64,000 nt of DNA from Candidatus Desulfopertinax cowenii (GTDB lineage Bacteria > Bacillota > Desulfotomaculia > Desulfotomaculales > Desulforudaceae): assembly GCA_001899445.1 (NCBI GenBank), contig MPOA01000003.1, positions 62,001-126,000 of the forward strand, in the 5' to 3' direction. The notes under the pieces are model-generated. The model was not told where the DNA came from, searched no databases, and saw only the letters and a list, made by a program, of their open reading frames with translations. A program made the translations under genes and the position numbers. The number at the start of each line of letters is the position of its first letter. The first letter of the stretch is position 1. Below are positions 56,212 to 64,000 of the stretch, piece by piece.

Positions 56212-56247
56212 ACTCAAAGCCAGAAGAGCTGGAATAGGGGAATAACG

Positions 56248-57036
56248 GTGCAACTGCTGATGATCGGCGACGTAGTGGGCCGGCCGGGACGGAGGGCCTG
56301 CCGGGTCGAGCTGGGACCCCTGATCCGGGAGCACGGGATCGACCTGGTAATCGCTAACGGCGAGAACGCGGCCGGCGGTAACGGGATTACCCGGGAGGTG
56401 GCAAATGAGCTTTTTGCCTGTGGAATCGACGTGCTCACCATGGGAAATCACGTCTGGGCCAAGAAAGAAATCCTGAACTTTATTGACGAGGAACTCCGCA
56501 TCCTCCGGCCGGCGAACTATCCTCCCGGCACGCCCGGGGTAGGTTACACCTGCTACCGCGGCCGCAACAACCTGAAGGTCGGGGTGGTGAACGTATCGGG
56601 TCGCGTGTACCTGGCCAACCTGGAATGCCCGTTCCGCGCCATGGACCGGATTATTGAAGATCTGCGCCAGTACACGCCCCTGGTCGTCGTCGACTTTCAC
56701 GCCGAGGCCACGTCCGAAAAGATCGCCCTGGGCTGGTATCTCGACGGTCGGGCGAGTGCTGTGCTGGGCACGCACACCCACGTGCAAACGGCGGACGAGC
56801 GGGTCCTGCCCGGCGGCACCGCCTATATCTCGGACGTGGGGATGACCGGGCCGCGGGATTCGGTGATCGGGGTGAAGACCGAAAACGTGGTGCAGAAGTT
56901 CCTGACCCAAATGCCCCGGCAGTTTCAGGTGGCCAGCGGTCCCTACCAGTTCAACGCGGTGCTCTTGACCCTGGACCCGGTTTCGGGGAAGGCTTTGGAC
57001 ATCCGGCGCCTGCAAAGATACGAGCAAATATCCTAA
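56248..57036 (+). CDS. ymdB: YmdB-type metallophosphoesterase
   Basis: 262 aa calcineurin-like phosphoesterase (TIGR00282 family): MIGDVVGRPGRRA, NGENAAGGNGIT, TMGNHVWAKKEI and the metal His pairs in DFHAEATSEK and GTHTHVQTADE. YmdB acts on 2',3'-cyclic nucleotides and affects biofilm/motility choice in Bacillus. GTG start; 36 bases after rny, the standard rny-ymdB-spoVS order. Confidence 0.9.
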   Translation: MQLLMIGDVVGRPGRRACRVELGPLIREHGIDLVIANGENAAGGNGITREVANELFACGIDVLTMGNHVWAKKEILNFIDEELRILRPANYPPGTPGVGYTCYRGRNNLKVGVVNVSGRVYLANLECPFRAMDRIIEDLRQYTPLVVVDFHAEATSEKIALGWYLDGRASAVLGTHTHVQTADERVLPGGTAYISDVGMTGPRDSVIGVKTENVVQKFLTQMPRQFQVASGPYQFNAVLLTLDPVSGKALDIRRLQRYEQIS

Positions 57037-57057
57037 ATATATTTTTCCAAATGCGTT

Positions 57058-57086
57058 AAAGGAATTTTTTAGACATTGGCGAATAG
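57058..57086 (+). promoter_or_regulatory. Candidate sigma-H promoter of spoVS
   Basis: AAAGGAATT (57058-57066) matches the sigma-H -35 RNAGGAWWW fully, and GGCGAATAG (57078-57086) matches eight of nine -10 positions, with an 11-base spacer. spoVS is a sigma-H gene in Bacillus. About 60 bases separate it from the spoVS start. Confidence 0.65.
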
Positions 57087-57146
57087 CATCTTAAATGGTG
57101 AAGTTGTAGTTGTCGCGATGACCGAAGCCTTTAAGGAGGTAGCGAG

Positions 57147-57407
57147 ATGGAGGTTTTAAAGGTTTCAGCAAAGTCCAATCCAAACTCCGTAGCCGGGGCC
57201 CTGGCGGGGGTTTTGCGCGAGCGTGGCAGCGCGGAACTCCAGGCGATCGGCGCCGGGGCGATCAACCAGGCAGTTAAGGCGATCGCGATCGCGAGAGGGT
57301 TTGTAGCGCCCAGCGGTATGGACCTGATTTGTATTCCGGCGTTCACCGATATCATGATTGACGGGGAAGAGCGGACGGCGATCAAACTCATCGTCGAACC
57401 CCGTTAA
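57147..57407 (+). CDS. spoVS: Stage V sporulation protein S
   Basis: 86 aa Alba-like fold protein, near-identical in pattern to other SpoVS: KVSAKSNPNSVAGALAGVLR, GAGAINQAVKAIAIARG, and PAFTDIMIDGEERTAIKLIVEPR-type ending. It affects septation and coat assembly; homologues in thermophiles bind nucleic acid. ATG start behind AAGGAGGTAGCG. A sigma-H-type promoter lies upstream. The dipeptidase gene follows after 16 bases. Confidence 0.95.
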   Translation: MEVLKVSAKSNPNSVAGALAGVLRERGSAELQAIGAGAINQAVKAIAIARGFVAPSGMDLICIPAFTDIMIDGEERTAIKLIVEPR

Positions 57408-57423
57408 AGCGAGGTCCCTGTTG

Positions 57424-58407
57424 ATGTCCAGCCCCGAAATAGCAGGGTTGGCCCGGGAAAACAGGATGATTGTGGACGCCCACTGCGACACCCTGTCGGT
57501 GATCGTGGATAAAGGGCGTCTGTTTCACTGTGAGACTAGGGAAGGGCACCTTGACCTGCCCCGTCTGCTGCGGGGAGGGGTCAAGGTGCAGTTTTTTGCG
57601 GCCTTCGTGCACCCCCAGTTCCGGGGCGGCTACCTGCGGCGCACCCTGACCCTGGTAGACGCTTTTTACCGGAGGGTTGCCTCGCCCCCGGGGGTTGCGG
57701 TCATCTTGGGGAATAATGATCTTGAGCACGTCTTGGACGGTGGTCCCGACCGGTTGGGCGCGCTGCTGGCGGTGGAGGGCGGGGAGGCCCTGGAAGGCAG
57801 TATCGCCGTGCTGCGCACGCTGTACCGGTTGGGGCTGCGCTGTCTCGGCCTGACCTGGAACGGCCGGAACGAACTGGCGGACGGCGTGGGCGAAGCCGGC
57901 ACGGGCGGCGGCCTGACCGCTTTCGGACGCACGGTAGTGGCGGAACTGAACCGCCTGGGCATCCTGGTCGATCTGGCCCACATTTCCGAACGGGGTTTCT
58001 GGGACGTGCTGGAAATATCGGCGGCACCGGTGATCGTTTCCCACGCCAACGCCCGGTCCCGCTGCGACCACCCGCGCAACCTCACCGACGCCCAGATCAG
58101 GGTGCTGGCCGCCCGGGGCGGGGTGATCGGGATCACCTTCGTGCCCGGTTTCGTGCACGCTGAGACGCCTTGCCTGGAGCGGGTCCTGGACCATATCGAG
58201 CACGTGGTGCAGCTGGTTGGCCCGGACTGCGTGGGTCTCGGTTCGGACTTCGACGGGTTCCCCGGGCGCCTCCCCGGACTGGAACACGCCGGGCGGCTGG
58301 GAAATCTGGCCGCAGGCCTGGAAAAACGGGGTTTTGCCGAGCCGGAAATAGACAAAATCCTGGGGGGCAACCTCCTCCGGGTACTGAAACAGGTTTTAAC
58401 CCAGTAG
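57424..58407 (+). CDS. Membrane dipeptidase (peptidase family M19)
   Basis: 328 aa TIM-barrel zinc dipeptidase: VDAHCDTL with the first metal HxD, AVEGGEAL bridging Glu, IVSHANARSRCDHPRN with His, and VGLGSDFDGFPG. Bacterial members hydrolyse dipeptides, often with D-residues in the second position; no signal peptide is seen. ATG 57424 (or TTG 57421). Directly followed by a PHP phosphatase. Confidence 0.88.
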   Translation: MSSPEIAGLARENRMIVDAHCDTLSVIVDKGRLFHCETREGHLDLPRLLRGGVKVQFFAAFVHPQFRGGYLRRTLTLVDAFYRRVASPPGVAVILGNNDLEHVLDGGPDRLGALLAVEGGEALEGSIAVLRTLYRLGLRCLGLTWNGRNELADGVGEAGTGGGLTAFGRTVVAELNRLGILVDLAHISERGFWDVLEISAAPVIVSHANARSRCDHPRNLTDAQIRVLAARGGVIGITFVPGFVHAETPCLERVLDHIEHVVQLVGPDCVGLGSDFDGFPGRLPGLEHAGRLGNLAAGLEKRGFAEPEIDKILGGNLLRVLKQVLTQ

Positions 58408-58415
58408 GTGAAGAA

Positions 58416-59228
58416 GTGCCGGCGGATCTGCACGTACACACCACGGCTTCGGACGGCACCGAGTCCCCGGAACGGGTGGTGCGGTTGGCCCACGCCCTGG
58501 GCTTGGACGCGGTGGGGATCACCGACCACGATACGGTATGCGGCGTGGCCCCCGCCCAGGAGGCCGCGCGTTCCCTGGATTTGGAGGTGGTGCCCGGCAT
58601 CGAGATCAACACCGACTACCAGGGCCGGGAAATCCATATCCTGGGTTATTACATCGACCCCGGGGACGCGGCCTTCCGCGCCCGGATCAGGGAGTTGGCC
58701 GGGGCGCGGGCCCGGCGGGTGGAGCGGATCGTCGACCGGCTGCGGTCCCTGGGGCTGGCCGTCACCATGGACGACGTACTCCGGGTGATCGGGGGGGCCA
58801 GCCCGGGCCGTCCGCACGTCGCGGCGACCCTGGTCCGCCTGGGCATCGTAGGTGACCGGCAGGAGGCCTTCGATCGGCTGATCGGCCGCGGTTGTCCCGG
58901 TTATGTGCCGCGGGAAAAGTTCTCACCGGTCGAGGCCATCAGCCTGATCCGGCGGGCCGGCGGGGTGCCGGTGCTGGCGCATCCGGCAACGGCCGAAGCG
59001 GACCACCTGATTCCCGAGCTGGTGCAGGCGGGGCTGGCCGGGCTGGAGGTTTACCACCCGGAACACGGTGCGGCGCAGGTCGTCCACTACCGCGAGGTGG
59101 CCGCAAAATTCCGACTGCTGGCGACCGGGGGATCGGATTTCCACGGCTACGCCATCCATGCCCACCTGGGAGAGGTGGTAGTCCCTACGGAGGTGGTGGC
59201 GGCACTCAAACTCCAGGCGCGGACATAG
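58416..59228 (+). CDS. PHP domain phosphatase (YciV/RnaAM type)
   Basis: 270 aa. PHP metal motifs: DLHVHTTASDGTESPE at the N-terminus, GITDHDTVCG, PGIEIN, and at the end GGSDFHG. Members hydrolyse 3',5'-nucleoside bisphosphates or trim short RNA 5' ends. GTG 58416 is chosen; its ribosome site TAGGTGAAG lies in the end of the dipeptidase gene. Confidence 0.87.
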   Translation: MPADLHVHTTASDGTESPERVVRLAHALGLDAVGITDHDTVCGVAPAQEAARSLDLEVVPGIEINTDYQGREIHILGYYIDPGDAAFRARIRELAGARARRVERIVDRLRSLGLAVTMDDVLRVIGGASPGRPHVAATLVRLGIVGDRQEAFDRLIGRGCPGYVPREKFSPVEAISLIRRAGGVPVLAHPATAEADHLIPELVQAGLAGLEVYHPEHGAAQVVHYREVAAKFRLLATGGSDFHGYAIHAHLGEVVVPTEVVAALKLQART

Positions 59229-59290
59229 TCTATCACGACCGGTTATTACATAAACTAGGGGTGAAAATACTTCGTTCTGGAGGCCAACAG

Positions 59291-59560
59291 GTGCCGCACG
59301 ATCTTGATTACCTGGAAAAGCGGGTCCGGGAACTGGAGGATAAGCTCCTGCAGCTGCGGTTAAGCCGGCGGGTGCTGATGCTGCTGCTGGAAAGGCAGGA
59401 GCAGGAAAAAGCCAGCTTTCTCGAACGGCTCGAACGGGAAAACCGGCGGCTGATGCGCACCAACTACCAGTATGCCCAGAGCCTGCGCCAAAAGAACCGG
59501 CAGATTCACGAACTGGAGTCCCGGCTGCAGATAATCAGCGGCGAGAAATCGGGGCATTAA
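59291..59560 (+). CDS. Small coiled-coil protein of unknown function
   Basis: 89 aa, almost wholly charged alpha-helix with leucine heptads: LDYLEKRVRELEDKLLQLRL, RRVLMLLLERQEQEKAS, FLERLERENRRLMRTN and a final IHELESRLQIISG. No membrane segment, no catalytic motif. GTG 59291 fits CTGGAGG upstream; GTG 59261 would add 10 residues. It sits alone between the PHP gene and DUF3842. Function unknown. Confidence 0.7.
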   Translation: MPHDLDYLEKRVRELEDKLLQLRLSRRVLMLLLERQEQEKASFLERLERENRRLMRTNYQYAQSLRQKNRQIHELESRLQIISGEKSGH

Positions 59561-59671
59561 ACTACTTATCCACAAAACTATGCACATATTGGGAATTACT
59601 TGCAACTCACTCATAACATGGTAGTTCAGGGTGGGGCCGGTTTGGCTCTCTTTTTTTTCTTGCGCTTTGTA

Positions 59672-59680
59672 TGCTATAAT
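59672..59680 (+). promoter_or_regulatory. Extended -10 promoter before the DUF3842 gene
   Basis: TGCTATAAT (59672-59680), no good -35 at normal spacing (T run). It lies 26 bases before the TTG start and just ahead of GAGGGGAGAGAG. Confidence 0.5.
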
Positions 59681-59705
59681 TCGGGTCAAGAGGGGAGAGA
59701 GCGGT

Positions 59706-60116
59706 TTGCGCATCGCGGTAATTGACGGCCAGGGGGGCGGCATCGGGAAACACCTCACCGAGAAACTGCGGAAGGAACTCCCGGAAGATACGGAAATCCT
59801 CGCGCTGGGCACAAACGCGTTGGCCACCGCGGTGATGCTGCGGGCGGGCGCCAACGAAGGGGCGAGCGGGGAGAACGCGGTGGTGATCAATGCCAGAAAA
59901 GTGGACCTGATCGTGGGCCCCCTCGGGATCGTCGTCCCCAATTCAATGCTGGGCGAACTGACCCCCAGGATGGCCGAGGCCATCGCCGAAAGCCCCGCGC
60001 CCAAGCTGCTTTTGCCCCTGATCCCGGGCCAGATTGCCATCGTGGGGTTGAAGTCCGAACCGCTGCCGCACCTGATCGAAGAACTGGTCCGGAGGGTGCG
60101 GGACATGTGGACCTGA
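59706..60116 (+). CDS. DUF3842 family protein
   Basis: 136 aa: RIAVIDGQGGGIGKHLTEKL N-terminus (Rossmann-like glycine loop), then GTNALATAVMLRAGANEGA, VDLIVGPLGIVVPNSMLGEL, and GLKSEPLPHLIEEL. This is the conserved DUF3842 pattern found in Clostridia; it likely binds a nucleotide or cofactor, but the role is unknown. TTG start with GGGGAGAGAGCGG upstream. Confidence 0.85.
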   Translation: MRIAVIDGQGGGIGKHLTEKLRKELPEDTEILALGTNALATAVMLRAGANEGASGENAVVINARKVDLIVGPLGIVVPNSMLGELTPRMAEAIAESPAPKLLLPLIPGQIAIVGLKSEPLPHLIEELVRRVRDMWT

Positions 60117-60141
60117 CCGGTATGCTTTTCGGTAGCAAAGG

Positions 60142-60759
60142 ATGAATTGCGTGGGGTGCAAGCTATTCCTTGTCCGGCACGGTGAAACCCTGTGGAATCA
60201 CGCGCTCCGTTACCAGGGTCACGCCGACGTTCCGCTCAGCCGGTCCGGCATGGACCAGGCCCGGGCCCTGGCCAAACGGTTGGCGGCCCAGCGTTTCGCC
60301 GCTTTTTACGCCAGCGACCTGCAGCGGGCTTACGCCACCGCCCGCATCCTGGCGGAGCCGCACGGCGCGACCGTGCACAAGGTGCCGGAACTACGCGAAA
60401 TCAACTTTGGCGACTGGGAGGGGCTGACCCGCGAGGAGATCATCAAGCTCTATCCCGACCTCTCCCGGCAGTGGTGGTCCAGGCCGTTCGACACCCGCCT
60501 GCCGAACGGGGAGACGCTGAATGAAGTGGCGGCCAGGGCGGCGGGCGCGCTGCAGAAAATCGCCGTCCGGCACCCGGACGACCAGGTGGTGGTGGTTGCA
60601 CACGGCGGCACCATCCGGGCCGGTATCGCCCGGCTGATCAACATGGACTTGAACCAGTACTGGCGCCTCCGCCAGGACAATGCCGCCCTGAACATCGTCG
60701 AAATGTTCGCCCCCGGCCGGGCCCAGTTGCTGTTGTTCAACGACACCTGCCACCTTTAG
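60142..60759 (+). CDS. Histidine phosphatase family protein (alpha-ribazole phosphatase/GpmB-like)
   Basis: 205 aa. The phosphate site LFLVRHGETLWN with catalytic His, Arg in YASDLQRAYATARIL, Glu in REINFGDWEGLTREE and the second His in VVVVAHGGTIRAG. The GDWEG region resembles CobC/alpha-ribazole phosphatases as well as GpmB-like phosphatases; the substrate is unresolved and no cobalamin gene is nearby. ATG start; a CxxxC at the very start (MNCVGCK) is unusual and may be non-essential. Confidence 0.85.
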   Translation: MNCVGCKLFLVRHGETLWNHALRYQGHADVPLSRSGMDQARALAKRLAAQRFAAFYASDLQRAYATARILAEPHGATVHKVPELREINFGDWEGLTREEIIKLYPDLSRQWWSRPFDTRLPNGETLNEVAARAAGALQKIAVRHPDDQVVVVAHGGTIRAGIARLINMDLNQYWRLRQDNAALNIVEMFAPGRAQLLLFNDTCHL

Positions 60760-60809
60760 CCCCGGCGTTTTGCTCCTATCCCAGTAATGGTGCAAAATGG
60801 ATTCGAGAA

Positions 60810-60839
60810 TTGACACCCGGGCCTCCCGGGTGCTATAAT
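60810..60839 (+). promoter_or_regulatory. Promoter of the riboswitch-eam unit, with palindromic spacer
   Basis: Consensus TTGACA (60810-60815), 18 bases, consensus TATAAT (60834-60839). The spacer holds a perfect inverted repeat, ACCCGGG (60815-60821) CCT CCCGGGT (60825-60831), which could be an operator. Confidence 0.85.
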
Positions 60840-60850
60840 GGTTGAAGTAC

Positions 60851-61005
60851 AGCTAGCGCTGAGTTCTCAGGATGCGAGAAGCGGGGGACCCACAAATTGG
60901 GGTGAATCCCGGTGCCGGACCGGTGCCGGGTAGGGTTACCTTCCGGCCCGAACCCGTCAGCTAACCTCGTAAGCGTGGGAAGACGGAGCGTAGGCAGCCT
61001 TGAAA
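60851..61005 (+). promoter_or_regulatory. c-di-AMP riboswitch (ydaO-yuaA type)
   Basis: The conserved blocks appear in order: GCGGGGGACCCA (60881), TTGGGGTGAATCC, TAGGGTTACCTTCC, GCCCGAACCCGTCAGCTAAC, CTCGTAAGCG. These are the hallmarks of the ydaO/yuaA aptamer, which binds two c-di-AMP molecules and normally turns genes off at high ligand. A terminator follows at 61032. Exact ends are estimated. Confidence 0.92.
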
Positions 61006-61031
61006 CAAAGGCTTATCTGTTTGTGCGCTTC

Positions 61032-61062
61032 CCCCGGAAACTGTAGAACTCCCGGGGTTTTG
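61032..61062 (+). terminator. Riboswitch expression-platform terminator
   Basis: CCCCGG (61032-61037), loop of 14 bases, CCGGGG (61052-61057), then TTTT (61058-61061), G and TTTT. It stands between the aptamer and the aminomutase ribosome site (AAAGGGGGTG), so control is by premature termination. Confidence 0.75.
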
Positions 61063-61094
61063 TTTTGCCGAAGTGGCGCAAAGGGGGTGTTCTT

Positions 61095-62354
61095 GTGGCC
61101 ACGGACAGAATCAACGGCAGTTTCCTGACGGCCGAGGAAGAAAGAAAGCAGTCCCTGAAGCGGGCCGGCGAGCTGAAGCAGCGGATCGCTGATTATCTGG
61201 CCGCCAGAGATTCGATTCCCTGCGGCCGGGAGTGGGCCGACCGGATTGACGCGCACAAAAGCAAGCTTTTGCAACTGCTGGGCGGCACCGAGGATGACTG
61301 GCGGAACTGGCGCTGGCAGATGAAAAACCGCATCACCGAGGTCGAATTGCTGGCCCGTTTCGTGGGGTTGGCTCGGCAGACCATCCGCGACATCGAGCGG
61401 GTTTCCCGGCAGTACCGGTGGGCGATTTCTCCCTATTATGCCGCGGTGATGGCCGCGGGGGGCGTTGGGGGGCCGATCTGGCGCCAGGCGGTGCCTTCGG
61501 CCGCCGAAATCACCGACTCCCACGGCAGCTTCGATCCCATGGCCGAGCGGCTCACCGCCCCGGCCCCGGGCATAACCAGGCGTTATCCGGACCGCCTGAT
61601 CATTAACGTAACCAACCAGTGCGCCATGTACTGCCGGCACTGCCAGCGGCGGCGGAACATCGGGGAGATTGACCGCCACCAGCCCCGGCGGGTCCTGGAG
61701 GCGGCGCTCGACTATATCCGGGCCAACCCGGAAATCCGCGACGTGCTGATTACCGGGGGCGACGCCCTGCTGCTCAGCGACGCTACGCTGGATTGGCTAC
61801 TGGGCGAACTGCACCGCATCGAACACGTAGAAATCAAACGGCTGGGCACCAGAACACCGGTCACCCTGCCGCAGCGGATCACCCCCGAGTTGTGCGCGAT
61901 TCTGGACAAGTATCCGCCAATCTACATCAACAGCCAGTTCAACCACCCCCTGGAGGTAACGCCCGAGGCCGCTGCAGCCTGTAGCCAGCTGGTCAAGGCC
62001 GGCGCGGTGCTGGGCAACCAGGCCGTCCTGCTGAAAGGGGTCAACAACGACCCCCACGTGATGAAAAAGCTCAACCACGAGCTGCTGCGGGTGCGGGTGC
62101 GGCCCTACTACCTCTTCCACGCCAAGGCCGTGCGCGGTACCAGCCATTTCATCACCTCGGTGGACGAGGGACTGGCGATTATGGAAAAACTGCGCGGTTA
62201 CACTTCCGGTTTGGCGGTGCCGACCTACATCATCAACGCGCCCGGGGGTTACGGCAAGACGCCGGTACTGCCCCCCTACGTCCTGGAGCACAGCCCGGAC
62301 AAACTGATCCTGCGCACCTGGGAAAACCGGATCATTCCTTATCCTAACGGTTGA
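61095..62354 (+). CDS. eam: Glutamate 2,3-aminomutase (radical SAM, PLP)
   Basis: Predicted to form beta-glutamate, a compatible solute, from L-glutamate. 419 aa of the lysine 2,3-aminomutase family. The radical SAM cysteines are Cys176, Cys180 and Cys183 in CAMYCRHCQRRRNIG; Lys388 in PGGYGK is the PLP lysine. The two Asp that hold the lysine side chain in KamA (293 and 330) are replaced by Lys344 and Asn381 at identical spacing (37 apart), which is the glutamate-enzyme signature. GTG 61095 chosen with AAAGGGGGTG. Controlled by the upstream c-di-AMP riboswitch. Confidence 0.88.
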   Translation: MATDRINGSFLTAEEERKQSLKRAGELKQRIADYLAARDSIPCGREWADRIDAHKSKLLQLLGGTEDDWRNWRWQMKNRITEVELLARFVGLARQTIRDIERVSRQYRWAISPYYAAVMAAGGVGGPIWRQAVPSAAEITDSHGSFDPMAERLTAPAPGITRRYPDRLIINVTNQCAMYCRHCQRRRNIGEIDRHQPRRVLEAALDYIRANPEIRDVLITGGDALLLSDATLDWLLGELHRIEHVEIKRLGTRTPVTLPQRITPELCAILDKYPPIYINSQFNHPLEVTPEAAAACSQLVKAGAVLGNQAVLLKGVNNDPHVMKKLNHELLRVRVRPYYLFHAKAVRGTSHFITSVDEGLAIMEKLRGYTSGLAVPTYIINAPGGYGKTPVLPPYVLEHSPDKLILRTWENRIIPYPNG

Positions 62355-62477
62355 TAACCGCTGAACCCCGCCCGGCGCAGGTTTCATGGCGCGCTCCCGC
62401 CAATTCATGCCGCTTTCCCGTACTAGGTCCCGGTTGGGACCGCATAGGATTACCAAAAGCGGATGGAGGGCGGGGCG

Positions 62478-62807
62478 GTGGACGGACTCTGGCCCAAACT
62501 GGTCCTGATTTTTTTTACCGCCTGCGGCATGATCCTGGGCGCTTCGATTCTCGGCGCGCTGGGGGCCTCCCTGGTTCGGGAGCCCCCGGTGACCGTCATG
62601 CTGCGCATTGCCCAGGAAGTGAAGATCTGGGCGATCGCGGCTGCCATCGGCTCCAGTTTTTACATTTTTGAGGCCTTCGAATCGGGCATCTTCCGGGGCG
62701 AGGTGTCCGCGGTAATCAGGCAGCTGTGCTACGTGTTAAGCAGCCTGGCGGGGGCGCAGCTGGCCTACGTACTGATCCTGGCGCTTACCGGCGGTGGCCG
62801 CGAGTGA
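62478..62807 (+). CDS. ytrH: Sporulation protein YtrH
   Basis: About 109 aa with three membrane helices (about 5-27, 42-62 and 80-102) and the typical ALGASLVREPPVTVMLRIAQE loop. YtrH is a mother-cell (sigma-E) membrane protein needed for efficient sporulation in Bacillus. GTG 62478 follows GGAGGG; ATG 62463 is a weaker alternative. Overlaps ytrI by 4 bases. A hairpin GGTCCC/GGGACC lies at 62426-62441. Confidence 0.82.
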   Translation: MDGLWPKLVLIFFTACGMILGASILGALGASLVREPPVTVMLRIAQEVKIWAIAAAIGSSFYIFEAFESGIFRGEVSAVIRQLCYVLSSLAGAQLAYVLILALTGGGRE

Positions 62808-63295
62808 AACGGGCCCTGCGGGTGCTGGGCCTCCTGCTGCTGGGTGCCCTGCTCGGGGCCAGCGCCATGTCGGTGCACACCGGCCGGCAGATCGAGCAGT
62901 TGATGTACTCGGTACGCGTGCTGAACGAAGAACTGGCGGCAGCGCGGCAGGAAGCGGACGAACTCCGAGCCAGCCTCTCCTCCGAGCGGCAGCAGGTGAT
63001 AACCGGGATCAAGGTGGATATCGGCTTCGCCGACGACCTAACCGCCCACGAGGAACGGGAAACGCGACTGGCCATCGAAAAGAAGGTCAAGGAGTGGCTG
63101 GAGCCGCTTTACGGAGAGGAACTGAACAAGCTGAACCCCCGGCTGGTGCCCCGGATCATCGACGGCCGGGACGTCAAGGTGGAACACAAGCGGTTCCGGC
63201 TCACCACCCGGATCGTGTTCATCGGGGAGGAGGTCCTCGTCTTCGTGGAGGCCGCCATCCCGCCGCCCGGGGAACGCGAACAAACCCGCCCATAA
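62804..63295 (+). CDS. ytrI: Sporulation membrane protein YtrI
   Basis: 163 aa: N-terminal helix (about 5-24), a coiled coil (about 30-70), then a soluble domain with VDIGFADDLTAHEERETRLA and IDGRDVKVEHKRFRL. Position next to ytrH and its membrane-plus-coil pattern fit YtrI. GTG start in the stop of ytrH. A repeat follows. Confidence 0.8.
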   Translation: MKRALRVLGLLLLGALLGASAMSVHTGRQIEQLMYSVRVLNEELAAARQEADELRASLSSERQQVITGIKVDIGFADDLTAHEERETRLAIEKKVKEWLEPLYGEELNKLNPRLVPRIIDGRDVKVEHKRFRLTTRIVFIGEEVLVFVEAAIPPPGEREQTRP

Positions 63296-63317
63296 AACCC
63301 TCCCATTCCGGTTAACC

Positions 63318-63430
63318 TAAAAAAGGGGACAGGCTACTTTTTTAGCACTCTAAAAGGTAGTCTGCCAAAAAACATGCCTGTCCCCTTTTCTGGCAGTCTA
63401 AGGGGGAGTCTGCTAAAAAGTAGTCTCTTT
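63318..63430. repeat. GGGGACAGGCTAC repeat element, copy C
   Basis: Same three-core order as the element at 22094: forward AAAAGGGGACAGGCTAC from 63320, inverted CATGCCTGTCCCCTTTT from 63373, and a decayed inverted third core (AAAAGTAGTCTCTTT from 63416). Linkers (GCACTCTAAAAGGTAGTCTGCC) are almost identical to copy B. The third core has lost CCTGTCCCC. Confidence 0.85.
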
Positions 63431-63451
63431 ATTTGGGGGGAGCTGAGAAGG

Positions 63452-64000
<549 letters not shown>

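Noticed and set aside
55234-57027. 597-codon antisense ORF opposite rny and ymdB
   Set aside because: Shadow frame of two well-conserved genes in GC-rich DNA; no ribosome site and no family features. The same applies to long antisense frames at 10901-12208 and 19766-21205.
61066-61078. tRNA-Leu-like start GCCGAAGTGGCG
   Set aside because: Only 12 bases match the tRNA-Leu 5' end and the rest of the cloverleaf is missing; it is part of the aminomutase leader.
62426-62450. Sigma-E promoter before ytrH
   Set aside because: CATAGGAT matches six of eight -10 positions, but the -35 region is a GGTCCC/GGGACC hairpin with no consensus.

Overview
The window is a GC-rich (about 60 % by eye), densely coding chromosomal segment. 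It points to an anaerobic, endospore-forming member of the Clostridia, most like the Desulfotomaculum/Pelotomaculum/Desulforudis group. The evidence is a complete spoIIIAA-AH operon, spoVS, ytrH and ytrI; an OLE RNA with its oapA partner between ispA and dxs; a NifV-type synthase with a two-subunit aconitase-family enzyme; FolD next to an FchA-type cyclohydrolase; GatCAB; and many GTG/TTG starts behind strong Shine-Dalgarno sites. The species is inferred, not proven. No prophage, transposase gene or CRISPR array was seen; the accessory DNA is short structured repeats.

Layout. 1-3.4 kb: end of pmbA, then aroQ, an M24 aminopeptidase, efp and a CD1247-type protein. 3.6-8.9 kb: spoIIIAA-AH. 9.0-12.3 kb: a carboxyltransferase fused to a complete biotin carrier protein, then biotin carboxylase. 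12.4-18.0 kb: asp23/amaP/DUF2273, nusB, xseA, folD, fchA, xseB, ispA. 18.1-19.4 kb: OLE RNA and oapA. 19.4-29.2 kb: dxs, tlyA, nadK, mnmM, argR, recN, gatCAB. 29.2-32.1 kb: NifV-like synthase and aconitase-family large and small subunits. 32.1-32.8 kb: repeats. 32.8-42.4 kb: a glucan/sugar-nucleotide region (GT4 transferase, nucleotidyltransferase fused to a mutase-like domain, PAS histidine kinase, GH57 enzyme, DUF4912 protein, GH15 enzyme). 42.5-53.8 kb: CoA-binding protein, dnaE, mtrB (TRAP), accD, accA, pfkA, pyk, dedA and apgM. 53.9-62.4 kb: tRNA-Leu(CAA), an NFU-type Fe-S protein with an in-frame UGA, rny, ymdB, spoVS, a dipeptidase, a PHP phosphatase, small genes, and a c-di-AMP riboswitch ahead of a glutamate 2,3-aminomutase. 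62.4-64 kb: ytrH, ytrI, a repeat, a small HTH protein and the start of guaB.

How the genes fit together. accD and accA lie 35 kb from the only accC in view, and the only biotin carrier domain in view is fused to a pyruvate/oxaloacetate carboxyltransferase. Biotin carboxylase and carrier may therefore be shared between fatty-acid synthesis and anaplerosis. The c-di-AMP switch ahead of a predicted beta-glutamate-forming enzyme links osmotic signalling to making a compatible solute. The OLE RNA/OapA pair and the c-di-AMP unit are both stress-related RNA systems. The most novel candidate is the NFU protein whose CxxC motif reads Cys-Ser-Gly-UGA, a possible selenoprotein that ordinary gene calling would miss.
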